Source: Betaproteobacteria bacterium
GTDB lineage: Bacteria; Pseudomonadota; Gammaproteobacteria; Burkholderiales; SG8-39
Length of the DNA: 64,000 nt
NCBI GenBank assembly: GCA_947482825.1
Contig: CANKMT010000001.1
Coordinates: forward strand, 1 to 64,000
Reading direction: 5' to 3'
The notes under the pieces are model-generated. The model saw only the letters and a list, made by a program, of their open reading frames with translations. It searched no databases and was not told where the DNA came from. The translations under genes were made by a program, and so were the position numbers. Each line of letters starts with the position of its first letter. The stretch's first letter is position 1. Below, piece by piece: positions 45,020 to 53,360 of the stretch.

Positions 45020-48000
45020 TGCGAGTTCGCCTTCCTGCGCGACAGCAGCACGAAGAAGAGCGGAATGAAGAGGGTGGCCACGAAGGTTGCCGCGAGCATG
45101 CCGCCGAACACGCCGGTGCCCATCGAGCGGCGCGCGGCGGCCCCCGCGCCGGTGGCCATCACCAGCGGGACCACGCCGAACACGAAGGCGAGCGATGTCA
45201 TCACGATCGGCCGGAAGCGCAGCCGCGCCGCCTCGACCGCCGCATCCAGCGAACTGAGGCCTTCGGCTTCCTTCTGCGCGGCGAACTCGACGATCAGGAT
45301 CGCGTTCTTGGCCGCGAGGCCTATGAGCGTCACAAGGCCGATCTGGAAATAGATGTCGTTGCTCATGCCGCGCACGTGAACCGCAACCAACGCGCCGAGC
45401 ACCGCAAAGGGCACCGAGAGCAGCACCGCGAACGGCAGCGACCAGCGCTCGTACTGCGCGGCGAGGATCAGGAACACCATGATGAGCGCGAAGCCGAACG
45501 CAAACGTCGATGCGCGCCCGACGCGCTTTTCCTGGAAGGCCTGGCCGGCCCATTCGAGCGCATAGCCCGCGGGCAGCACCTTGGCCGCGACTTCCTCGAC
45601 CGCCGCGATCGCCTGGCCGGAACTGACGCCGGGCGCGCCGTTGCCCAGGAGCTTGGCTGCCACGAAGCCGTTGAAGCGGTCCAGCTGCTCGGCGCCGACC
45701 GTGCGGCGGATCGTGATCAGGCTTTTGAGCGGCAGCATCTCGCCGGTCGTGGCCGAGCGCACGTAGACCGAGCCGAGGTCCTCGGGTTTGAGGCGGTAGT
45801 CCGACTCGGCCTGGATCTGCACCCGGTAGGTGCGGCCGAACTTGTTGAAGTCGTTCACGTAGACCGCGCCCATCGTGCCCTGCAGCGCTTCGAACAGTTC
45901 GTTGATCGGCACGCCGAGGGCGATCGCCTTCTCGCGGTCCACCTCCACGAAGAGCTGCGGTGTCGATGGGCGGAAGAAGCTGTTGATGCCGGTCAGCTCG
46001 GGGCGCTTCCTCAGTTGGGCGCTGAAATCCTGGAGCACCGCTGCGAGCTTTCGGGGGTCGCCGTCGGCCCGGTTCTGCACGAAGGCCTCGAAGCCGGCTG
46101 CCTGGCCCACGCCCCGGATCGGCGGCGGATTGAACAGAAGCGCCATCCCGTCGCGCATCTGCGCGGTGTTCTTCACGCCGTAGGCGATCAGGTCAAACGA
46201 CGTGATCGGCCGCTCGTCCCAGGGCTTCATCGTGATGAACATCGTTCCCGCGTTGGTCTTGTTGCCCCCGCCGATGAGGTCGAACCCGGTGATCGAGAAC
46301 ACGTGCTCCACCGAAGGGTTCTTCAGCAGGGTTTCCTGCACCGCGTTGCCGAATCGGCCGGTGCGTCCGAGCGTCGCGCCGTCGGGCAGCACCATGGCGC
46401 CATACAGGAACCCCATGTCCTCCTGCGGAACGAAGCTGCCGGGGATCGTGCGCAGCATCCACACCGAGCCCCCGATCACGCCTGCGAACAGGACAAGCGC
46501 GATCACCGCGTGCTTCAGCATCCAGCGTACGCCGCCGAGGTAGGCCGCGGTCACCGAACTGAACAGGCGGTTGAACGGCCGGAAGACCGGCGATTCCTTG
46601 TGCGAGGGCTTGAGGAGCAGCGCGCACAGCGCCGGCGTGAGCGTCAGCGCGACCGTGCCGGAGATGATCACCGAAATCGCCACCGTGACCGCGAACTGCT
46701 GGTAGAGGCGCCCGGCGATGCCGCCCAGGAACGCGACCGGGATGAACACCGCACAGAGTACGAGCACGATCGCCACCACGGCGCCGGAGACTTCGCGCAT
46801 CGCCTCGATCGCCGCATCACGCGGCGACAGGCCCTGCTCGGCCATCAATCGTTCCACGTTCTCGAGCACGACGATCGCGTCGTCCACGACGATGCCGATC
46901 GCGAGCACCATCGCGAAGAGCGTCAGCGTGTTGATCGAGAACCCGAACGCGTACAAGCCCGCGAAGGCGCCGATCAGCGACACCGGCACCGCGATGATCG
47001 GGATCAGCGTGGCGCGCCAGCTTTGCAGGAACACGAACACGACCAGCAGCACCAGCAACGCGGCGATCAGCAGGGTGTGGATCACCTCGTTGATCGAGGC
47101 GACCACAAAGCGCGTGGTGTCGAAGGGCACGAACCAGGTGACGCCCTGCGGGAACCCTGCGGACAGTTCCCCCATGCGCGCGCGCACCGCGTCGGCGACT
47201 TTGAGCGCATTGGCGCCCGACTGCAGGAAGATCGCGGTGCCGATGGTTGGCTTGCCGTCGACTGTCACGAACTGGTCGTAGGTCTGCGCGCCGAGTTCCA
47301 GGCGCGCGACGTCTTTCACCCGCAGTGTGCCGCCCGGGCCGGTGGAGCGCAGGATGATGTTGCCGAACTCTTCCGGCTCGACCATGCGGCCCTGAGCGGT
47401 CACGGTGAACACGAGCGACTGGGTGTCCGGCGCTGGTTCGGCGCCGATCTTGCCTGCGGCGTACTGGGCGTTCTGCGCGCGGATCGCGTTGGCGACATCG
47501 GTGGTGGTCACGCCGAGCTGGGCCATGCGGTCGGGCTTGAGCCAGACGCGCATCGAGTAGTCGCGCGCGCCGAAGATCGTCGCATCGGCGACGCCGGGCA
47601 CGCGGCGCAGCGCGTCGAGCACGTTCACCGTGATGTAGTTCGAGATGAACAGCGTGTCGTAGCGCGGGTCGGTCGAGCTGATCGCCACGGCCATCAGGAT
47701 GTCGGTCGAGCGTTTCTGCACCACGACACCGGTGCGCCGCACGTCGTCGGGCAGCCGCGGCAGGGCGATCTGCACCCGATTGTTGACCTGGATGGTGGCG
47801 TTGTTGATGTCGGTGCCGACCTCGAAGGTGCCGGTGATCGTGAGCGTGCCGTTCGAGGCCGAAGACGAGTTGAAGTAGAGGAGGCCCTCGACGCCGGAGA
47901 GTTGCTCCTCGATCGGCGCGGCGACGGTGCGCGCGAGGGTCTCGGCGCTCGCGCCGGGATAGCTGGCGGTGATCGTGACCGTTGGCGGCGCGATCTCCGG

Positions 48001-48105
48001 GTACTGCGCCACCGGCAGCACACGCGAGGCGACAAGCCCTGCGAGCGTGATGACGATCGAGATGACCGCGGCAAAGATCGGCCGGCTGATGAAGAAGCGT
48101 GACAT
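45016..48105 (-). CDS. RND multidrug efflux permease, AcrB/HAE1 type
   Basis: The 1029-residue protein begins MSRFFISRPIFAAVISIVITLAG and has helix-4 [18 protein letters not shown] with the paired aspartates and helix-10 GLAAKNAILIVEFA, as in AcrB. A homotrimeric proton-driven exporter is expected. It lies between adaptor (12-base gap) and channel genes on the minus strand. Substrate unknown. Confidence 0.92.
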   Translation of the reverse strand: MSRFFISRPIFAAVISIVITLAGLVASRVLPVAQYPEIAPPTVTITASYPGASAETLARTVAAPIEEQLSGVEGLLYFNSSSASNGTLTITGTFEVGTDINNATIQVNNRVQIALPRLPDDVRRTGVVVQKRSTDILMAVAISSTDPRYDTLFISNYITVNVLDALRRVPGVADATIFGARDYSMRVWLKPDRMAQLGVTTTDVANAIRAQNAQYAAGKIGAEPAPDTQSLVFTVTAQGRMVEPEEFGNIILRSTGPGGTLRVKDVARLELGAQTYDQFVTVDGKPTIGTAIFLQSGANALKVADAVRARMGELSAGFPQGVTWFVPFDTTRFVVASINEVIHTLLIAALLVLLVVFVFLQSWRATLIPIIAVPVSLIGAFAGLYAFGFSINTLTLFAMVLAIGIVVDDAIVVLENVERLMAEQGLSPRDAAIEAMREVSGAVVAIVLVLCAVFIPVAFLGGIAGRLYQQFAVTVAISVIISGTVALTLTPALCALLLKPSHKESPVFRPFNRLFSSVTAAYLGGVRWMLKHAVIALVLFAGVIGGSVWMLRTIPGSFVPQEDMGFLYGAMVLPDGATLGRTGRFGNAVQETLLKNPSVEHVFSITGFDLIGGGNKTNAGTMFITMKPWDERPITSFDLIAYGVKNTAQMRDGMALLFNPPPIRGVGQAAGFEAFVQNRADGDPRKLAAVLQDFSAQLRKRPELTGINSFFRPSTPQLFVEVDREKAIALGVPINELFEALQGTMGAVYVNDFNKFGRTYRVQIQAESDYRLKPEDLGSVYVRSATTGEMLPLKSLITIRRTVGAEQLDRFNGFVAAKLLGNGAPGVSSGQAIAAVEEVAAKVLPAGYALEWAGQAFQEKRVGRASTFAFGFALIMVFLILAAQYERWSLPFAVLLSVPFAVLGALVAVHVRGMSNDIYFQIGLVTLIGLAAKNAILIVEFAAQKEAEGLSSLDAAVEAARLRFRPIVMTSLAFVFGVVPLVMATGAGAAARRSMGTGVFGGMLAATFVATLFIPLFFVLLSRRKANSQ

Positions 48106-48117
48106 CCGGGCGGCGGC

Positions 48118-49302
48118 TTACTTGGACTTCGCTGCGGGCGGGGCGCCAGCGGCGCCGGGTGGCGCCGGCGGCGCGGCCGCGGACACTGCGGTGCCGGGGC
48201 GGATCTTGAGCAGGTTGTCGGCCACGATGCGGTCGCCCGCCTTGAGGCCGCCGAGGATCATCCAGTCGGTTCCCACCCACGGGCCGAGTTGCACCGGGCG
48301 CAGCGCGGCCTTGCCTTCGGGGTCGACCACGAACACCAGCGCGCCCTTCTCGGTCTGCAGCACCGCGGGCTGCGGTACAAGGAAGACGTTGTCGCGTTCG
48401 CCCGCAGTGAGTTGGACGCGCACGAACTGGCCGGGCAGGAGTTGCTGGCGCGGGTTGTCGAACTCGGCGCGCAGTTGCTGCGTGGCGAGGCGCGTATCGA
48501 TTTGCGTTGAGGTGAAATTCAGCCGCCCGCGTCCTTCATAGGGCTTGCCGTCGGGCAGCACGAGCTTCAACTCGGTGCCGGCGCCGCGCGCAAGGCGCCC
48601 GCCGGGGAGCGTTGCGAGATCCGACTCCGCCAAGCTGAAGCGCACCCAGATCGGGTTCACCTGGTAGATCGAGGTGAGCAGGCTGTCGGCGCCGGCCGTG
48701 ATCAGGCTGCCTTCCGATCGCACCGCGCGCCCGGTCACGCCGGACACCGGCGCGGTCACCAGCGTGTACGAAAGATTCAGCTCGGCCTGCTTCACATTGG
48801 CTTCGGCCGCCTGCTGCGTGGCCGACGAGAGCTTCGAGGCCGAGGTGGCGTCGTCGTATTCCTTCTGGCTGATGGCACGCTCGGCAGCGAGCGCCTTGAG
48901 GCGCGTGGCTTCGCGATTTGTCTGCTCGCCGCGCGCGCGCTCCTGCTCGAGTTGTGCGCGTGCTTGGGCAAGCGCGATCTCGAAAGGGGCCGGGTCGATG
49001 CGGAACAGCGGCGCGCCGGCAGCTATGACGTCGCCTTCGTTGTATAAGCGTTTCAACAGGATGCCCGCGACACGCGCGCGCACCTCGACTTCCTTGGAGC
49101 CTTCGACCTGACCGACCACGTTGAGGCGCACAGGCACGCGTTGCGGCTGGACTTCTACGATGCGCGCCTGCACGGGCGGCGGGGCCGCTGGCTTCGCGGG
49201 CGGCGGCGCTTCCTTGGGGCCGCAAGCCGAGAGCAGGAGCGCTGAGGCAACGGAAGGCAGGAGGCGGCGAAGCCGATCGCAGGCAAAAGGTCGAAGCGGC
49301 AT
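48118..49302 (-). CDS. RND efflux periplasmic adaptor lipoprotein, AcrA type
   Basis: The 394-residue protein has a lipoprotein signal (ALLLSAC, Cys27), a Pro/Ala-rich linker, and membrane-fusion-protein domains (VEVRARVAGILLKRLYNEGDVIAAGAPLFRIDP, a hairpin with TNREATRLKALAAERAISQKEYDDA, and a C-terminal beta-barrel). The C-terminus ends in Pro/Ala/Gly repeats. It begins the three-gene efflux operon; no TetR-type regulator gene is adjacent. Confidence 0.9.
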   Translation of the reverse strand: MPLRPFACDRLRRLLPSVASALLLSACGPKEAPPPAKPAAPPPVQARIVEVQPQRVPVRLNVVGQVEGSKEVEVRARVAGILLKRLYNEGDVIAAGAPLFRIDPAPFEIALAQARAQLEQERARGEQTNREATRLKALAAERAISQKEYDDATSASKLSSATQQAAEANVKQAELNLSYTLVTAPVSGVTGRAVRSEGSLITAGADSLLTSIYQVNPIWVRFSLAESDLATLPGGRLARGAGTELKLVLPDGKPYEGRGRLNFTSTQIDTRLATQQLRAEFDNPRQQLLPGQFVRVQLTAGERDNVFLVPQPAVLQTEKGALVFVVDPEGKAALRPVQLGPWVGTDWMILGGLKAGDRIVADNLLKIRPGTAVSAAAPPAPPGAAGAPPAAKSK

Positions 49303-49427
49303 GGGGGAATCCGTTCTGGCGGACGATACGCGAATGACAATGATTGTACTTCGCGTGTCCGGAGAACTGCGGCGTGCGGCCCGCCCCGGTGTGTTGACGG
49401 CTTGTAACGCGCGCCCTGCGATATCCC

Positions 49428-49670
49428 CTAGTCCTGCGCGTAATGACGCGTCACGCTGAGACGCACGGTGAGTTCGGCGCGGATCGCGATGCGCACCAGC
49501 GCCTCGAGGCTGAAGGCCTGGGCGGTGCCGTTCTGGAGCTGGTGGAGGCGCGAGCGCGACAGGCCGAGGAATTCAGCCATCTCGGCCTTGGTCATTTCGA
49601 AGTGCTTGAGTCGCGACCTTATGGCAGCGAGGGTTTGCTTGCGCATTGCGAGGACGGGGTCCGCGGCCAT
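49428..49670 (-). CDS. Orphan XRE-family antitoxin-like regulator
   Basis: The 80-residue protein has an XRE helix-turn-helix (KAEMAEFLGLSRSRLHQLQNGTAQAFSLEALVRIA), similar to HigA/MqsA-type antitoxins. ATG at 49670 has GAGAG upstream. No HigB/RelE toxin gene is seen on either side, so it is an orphan or has lost its partner. Copy D of the dyad lies 20 bases upstream and may be its operator. Confidence 0.78.
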   Translation of the reverse strand: MAADPVLAMRKQTLAAIRSRLKHFEMTKAEMAEFLGLSRSRLHQLQNGTAQAFSLEALVRIAIRAELTVRLSVTRHYAQD

Positions 49671-49689
49671 GAGTCTCTCCTGGGCTAAA

Positions 49690-49707
49690 TGTACTGGTAA
49701 AGATACA
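49690..49707 (-). promoter_or_regulatory. Copy D of the recurring TGTA...TACA dyad
   Basis: TGTACTGGTAAAGATACA (plus strand) has the same half-sites as copies B and C. It lies 20 bases before the XRE gene, consistent with an autoregulated promoter. Confidence 0.5.
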
Positions 49708-49946
49708 CCGATTGGGCGCAGAGGCACGCGGATACTTGGATTCAGGATCAGAAAGTTCCAGATTTGACGCTAACCAGGCGATGCCGGCCGGGTTTCCCTC
49801 CGGCCGGTGTGCACGGCGCGAGCTCGCAGGAACGCGCGCGCCTTTGCGGGCAAGGTCAGGGTTGTCGAGCAGAGGAGGCTCGAGATGCTCCGGCTTTGAC
49901 GAGGCGTTGTTCGGCCTGGATATCCTTGTTACTATTAGTGTATACG

Positions 49947-49961
49947 GCTCATTCGGTGAGC
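49947..49961. promoter_or_regulatory. Short inverted repeat before the AbiEii gene
   Basis: GCTCA and TGAGC flank TTCGG directly ahead of the ATG at 49963. The arms are short, and the site could be an operator or a translation-blocking hairpin. Confidence 0.3.
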
Positions 49962-49962
49962 A

Positions 49963-50787
49963 ATGACTACTTTATATGATCCGGCGACCCTGGGTTTCTC
50001 TCCACGACTGACCGCAATCGATCGATGTCAGGTCTTCCTCATGCGGGCCGTTGGTCTTCAATTCGGCTCGGGACGGATGATCCTGAAAGGCGGGATGGCG
50101 ATGCGCGTCTCGGTCGGCAGCTTGCGCCTCACCAAAGACATGGTTTTCGATCGGGCGGGGAGCTTGTCGCTTTCAAGTCTTCGCCCGGGGTTGCCAAAGG
50201 CATTGTCGATCGCCGCGGTCAATGCCGGTATTCGCATGCCGAAGACCTCCGTCACCAAGTCGACGAAAACTACAGTGCGAGCGCGACTCGAAGGCCTGGC
50301 GGTCGACGGCGCGGACCTTCGTTTTGAAATCGAGGTGTCTGGACGCGAGTCGTTCGGCGACGAATGCGTCAAGAGCGAGATGGTGGTGCCCCCATCCTCG
50401 TACGGAATCGCGCCGTTCAGCGTGATGTGCTACACCCATGACGCTCTGGCCTTCCAGAAAATCGGCGCCGCCATGTCGAATGCCCGTGACGTGCCTCGAG
50501 ATATTCTGGACCTCCACGACCTTGCGAAGATGGCGGTGAATCCAGTCCCGCTCCTGTCCGGCAGATTCAGCCGCCAGGCCTTGATGTCGATGCAGGGCGA
50601 GGTGCTTCGAAAAATCGGGGCGATCGGCCATGATCGGATGCGTGAGGAGTTGGCGCCTTATCTCCCTGTCACGATCCGCGACGAGCTTACGGAGAGCCGC
50701 TGGGTCGAAATGACGCTCTACGTGGCCGATTGCGTCGAGGCGTGGATCGCTCAGGCCATCGAAGCGTACCCGAAGCAGCCGTCATGA
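49963..50787 (+). CDS. AbiEii-family nucleotidyltransferase toxin
   Basis: The 274-residue protein has the nucleotidyltransferase opening GRMILKGGMAMRVSVGSLRLTKDMVFD and later FSVMCYTHDALAFQKIGAAMSNARDVPRDILDLHDL, as in AbiEii toxins of type IV systems. The usual catalytic D-x-D reads D-M-V here, with the next Asp two residues on, so activity is uncertain. The antitoxin-like gene follows with an ATGA overlap, the reverse of the common AbiEi-then-AbiEii order. Confidence 0.78.
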   Translation: MTTLYDPATLGFSPRLTAIDRCQVFLMRAVGLQFGSGRMILKGGMAMRVSVGSLRLTKDMVFDRAGSLSLSSLRPGLPKALSIAAVNAGIRMPKTSVTKSTKTTVRARLEGLAVDGADLRFEIEVSGRESFGDECVKSEMVVPPSSYGIAPFSVMCYTHDALAFQKIGAAMSNARDVPRDILDLHDLAKMAVNPVPLLSGRFSRQALMSMQGEVLRKIGAIGHDRMREELAPYLPVTIRDELTESRWVEMTLYVADCVEAWIAQAIEAYPKQPS

Positions 50788-51461
50788 CGGCCGCCTGGAA
50801 GCTGTTTGCCGAGAGCGGGCTGATGAAACCGTCACGCACGCCGACGGTCCTTCCAACATCGACGCTTGAAATGATCGCAACCGTCGGGGTGCCGGGAGCA
50901 AAACCGTCCCGCGCCACCATCACGCGTTGGGTTCATGACCTCAAGACGGCAGGGAAGATTGAAGAAGTCACGAAGGGCTTTTATCTCAACCGGATTGGCT
51001 ACCCGCGCGCCACCGCGGCGGATGCGGCATGGATCGTCCGTCGTTCCGCTTTTGTGAGCCTGACCTGGGTGCTCGAGCAAGCCGGCATCACCAACAACTT
51101 CGGCGATACGATCACCTGCACGGTTCCGATCCATCGGAGCCTTCCGAATCCTCAGATCATCGATCGCCGCACGAAGGCCGGTACCTTCCGCTTCTTCGCC
51201 ATGCCGATGGATTTGATCAAGCCACCGGGCGCGCGACTGGAAGATTTCCGTGATCTCGCCTACGAGTACGAACGCGCCTCGCCCGAAAAGGCGTTTCTCG
51301 ACATGCTCTACCTGGGCCGATCGCCGCGCAGCCGCATGCAGCCGCCGCCGGAGGACATCGAGTTCGAGCGTCTCGTTCCCGGCAAACTGCGCAGGCTCGC
51401 CAGGACGATGAATCTCGAGCAAGCGCTGGCCGACTGGAAAGCCCGGCGCAGATCGAGTTGA
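50784..51461 (+). CDS. AbiEi-family antitoxin-like regulator
   Basis: The 225-residue protein has an N-terminal winged-helix part (SRATITRWVHDLKTAGKIEEVTKGFYLNRIG) and a C-terminal domain (SFAFVSLTWVLEQAG-like AFVSLTWVLEQAGI, then SPEKAFLDMLYLGR) as in AbiEi antitoxins, which repress their operon and neutralise AbiEii. ATG at 50784 overlaps the toxin stop; a start at 50730 would read through it. Confidence 0.76.
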   Translation: MTAAWKLFAESGLMKPSRTPTVLPTSTLEMIATVGVPGAKPSRATITRWVHDLKTAGKIEEVTKGFYLNRIGYPRATAADAAWIVRRSAFVSLTWVLEQAGITNNFGDTITCTVPIHRSLPNPQIIDRRTKAGTFRFFAMPMDLIKPPGARLEDFRDLAYEYERASPEKAFLDMLYLGRSPRSRMQPPPEDIEFERLVPGKLRRLARTMNLEQALADWKARRRSS

Positions 51462-51462
51462 C

Positions 51463-51512
51463 GCAGTCGAGCCCGGCAATGCTTCGAGGTTGTGCAGTCT
51501 CTCGAAGTGGCG
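51463..51512 (-). pseudogene. Fragment of a cyclase-family gene
   Basis: Minus-strand translation gives RHFERLHNLEALPG, matching CHLEKLHNLEALPA of the intact cyclase at 39937-40737. About 31 bases (51481-51511) align with 40053-40083 at DNA level with few differences, including 16 identical bases in a row. No further part of the gene remains. Confidence 0.55.
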
Positions 51513-51725
51513 ACCTCAGGCGGTAGCGGTCGCTGCGCGCCTTGTTCGAGTAGAGCGAATACAACTGGCTGTAACGGCGTCCCATGCGGCGCGAGTCGGC
51601 TCGGGGAATTCGCTGTGCTCCGGGCGAGATTCCTGCCGTGCGGATCCTCGCGCGACATCCAGCGTAAGCAGCGTGGAATGCGTGCCCGCGCCTTCGCCGG
51701 GACGCGCCGGGCGGCCGATACTTGT

Positions 51726-51742
51726 GCTAGCATTCCGCTAGC
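51726..51742. promoter_or_regulatory. Candidate FitAB operator/promoter
   Basis: Two GCTAGC palindromes are separated by ATTCC. The left one is part of TGTGCTAGCAT, an extended -10-like element also found ahead of the TumE gene. Confidence 0.5.
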
Positions 51743-51770
51743 GTTTAGGGGTAACCATGGAGGTCAACCA

Positions 51771-51992
51771 ATGCCCGGATTCGTGATCAAGGATCTGCCT
51801 GACGAACTGCACCGCAAGCTCAAGGAGCAGGCCGCGCGCCATCATCGCAGCATGACCAGGGAGGTGCTTGCGGTGCTCGAACAGGCGCTCGGCGCGCAAG
51901 CGCCGCCATCGAAGGCGCCGCCGCCGTTTCGCGGCCGCTTCGCGCTGACCGGGAAGTTCCTCGACAAGGCGAGGCGCGAAGGTCGCGAGTGA
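51771..51992 (+). CDS. fitA: FitA-like ribbon-helix-helix antitoxin
   Basis: The 73-residue protein begins MPGFVIKDLPDELHRKLKEQAARHHRSMTREVLAVLEQAL, a FitA/Arc-type DNA-binding domain, then a Pro-rich linker and toxin-binding tail (RGRFALTGKFLDKARREGRE). GGAGG lies 8 bases before the ATG. Its stop overlaps the GTG start of the PIN toxin. Confidence 0.83.
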   Translation: MPGFVIKDLPDELHRKLKEQAARHHRSMTREVLAVLEQALGAQAPPSKAPPPFRGRFALTGKFLDKARREGRE

Positions 51993-52408
51993 TCGTCGTC
52001 GATGTCAACGTGGTCGCCTACTATTTCATCGCGGGCGACAAGACGGCGATGGCGCGCGATCTCATGCGAATGGATCCGGACTGGCGCCTGCCTGCGCTCT
52101 GGCGCCACGAGTACCTGAACGTTCTCGCAACCTACGTCCGGCAAGGCGGCGCGACCGTCGCGGAGAGCCGCGAGCTCTGGCGGCGCGCGAGCGACCTGCT
52201 ATTGGCGCGCGAACAACAAGTCGAGCCCGAGGCCGCGCTCGCCCTCGCCGTGGATCACAAACTCAGCGCGTACGACGCCCAATACGTAGTGCTCGCGCAG
52301 CGCCTGCACACTGTCCTGGTGACCGAGGACCGGCGGCTCGTCAAGGCGTTCCCATCGATCGCCCGGACGATGCAGGCATTTGTCGCCGCCGGTTCCGGGA
52401 CGCCTTGA
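51989..52408 (+). CDS. fitB: FitB-like PIN-domain toxin
   Basis: The 139-residue PIN protein reads MIVVDVNVVAYYF, then WRHEYLNVLATYV, LSAYDAQYVVLAQ and VTEDRRL, giving the acidic cluster of PIN ribonucleases. The GTG start overlaps the antitoxin stop (GTGA). It should form a toxin-antitoxin complex that binds the upstream operator. Confidence 0.83.
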   Translation: MIVVDVNVVAYYFIAGDKTAMARDLMRMDPDWRLPALWRHEYLNVLATYVRQGGATVAESRELWRRASDLLLAREQQVEPEAALALAVDHKLSAYDAQYVVLAQRLHTVLVTEDRRLVKAFPSIARTMQAFVAAGSGTP

Positions 52409-52428
52409 AAGGCCATCGAGTTTCATCC

Positions 52429-53157
52429 TCAGCACCTGCGCCCATCCAACCGCATGGCCAGCGTGGTTGCCCGCGCAATCCGCTCCCCATGGCCGGGGTG
52501 CATCGACAGGAATGAATTCTCACTGGTGTCTCCGCCGAGCGCGCGGATCGTGCGCATGGTCCGGGCCGCGCCGCAGGGACTGAATCCTGCCGCAATCGTC
52601 CACTCCATGCCCTTGATGTCGGCTTCGCGCTCCTCGTAGCGCGAGAACGTGGAGTTGACCGTCAGGATGCCCCTGATCGCGGGCGAATCGCCCATCGTGA
52701 GCTGATTGCGCGCCTTGCGCGCGGCTTCGTGCGCGTAGTGCAGGTGCGCCGCTTCGTGGCCGATGGTGGTCGCAAGGGCATCGCGATCGTCGCTGATAGC
52801 TTCGAGCAAAGGCAGCGAAAAAGCGATCTGCCGCACGCCATTGAACTCGATCGCGTAGGCATTCAATTCATCGGTGTCGAGGAAAGCGATTTGCCCGGTG
52901 ATCCCGCTTTGTTCCTGGATTTTCTGGCTCACTTCGTAAAGGTTGCGCAAGTGCGCGGACCGAATCCGGATGCTCGAACCGTCCCTGCGGGGGACCCAGC
53001 CGCCGGACCGGCCTGCTTCGGCCCACCAGTTCTCTTCGGGCGCCCACCCGATTTCGGTCGGCGTGGCGGGAGCGGTTGCGCAACCCGCCAGGAGCAGCGC
53101 AACCACGCAGGCGAAGTACAACCGTGGCAAGCATCGCAATTGCAAGGCAACCCTCAT
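52429..53157 (-). CDS. M48-family zinc metalloprotease lipoprotein
   Basis: The 242-residue protein has a lipoprotein signal (ACVVALLLAGC, Cys26), the zinc motif H134-E-A-A-H138 in GHEAAHLHYAHEAARKA, and a third ligand glutamate in RYEEREADIKGMEWTIAAG. It resembles BepA/LoiP-type periplasmic proteases that degrade misfolded outer-membrane proteins. ATG at 53157 is chosen for the signal peptide; the frame continues farther upstream without one. Confidence 0.85.
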   Translation of the reverse strand: MRVALQLRCLPRLYFACVVALLLAGCATAPATPTEIGWAPEENWWAEAGRSGGWVPRRDGSSIRIRSAHLRNLYEVSQKIQEQSGITGQIAFLDTDELNAYAIEFNGVRQIAFSLPLLEAISDDRDALATTIGHEAAHLHYAHEAARKARNQLTMGDSPAIRGILTVNSTFSRYEEREADIKGMEWTIAAGFSPCGAARTMRTIRALGGDTSENSFLSMHPGHGERIARATTLAMRLDGRRC

Positions 53158-53360
53158 TCCGTTGAAGCGGATGGCACTACACAGGATTTGTCCCCGCACC
53201 GTCCGACTCGGGGAGGCTACAGGATTCCCGCAGCGCCCTACGTGCGCCAACAAACACAGGCCGCAGGGAAATGTGCGGTGTATTACATAACAGCATGTTT
53301 TTGCTGGGCATAATAATATTCGCGCTCGTTCAGCCCGGCGTAGCTGAAAAAGCCTTGGAC

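Larger units (their letters stand above)
51462..51770. other. Spacer with a decayed cyclase fragment and the fitAB promoter
   Basis: Apart from the cyclase-like remnant at 51463-51512 and the GCTAGC repeat at 51726-51742 I see no gene. Confidence 0.45.

Noticed and set aside
44839-48102. 1087-codon open frame antisense to the AcrB-like gene and the start of its channel gene
   Set aside because: Composition is dominated by Arg, Glu, His and Asp with no domain; the opposite strand encodes an intact AcrB-type pump.
49712-49966. Possible missing toxin for the orphan XRE antitoxin
   Set aside because: The 84-residue frame is Ser/Arg/Gly-rich with no RelE/HigB features and lies on the opposite strand from the antitoxin.
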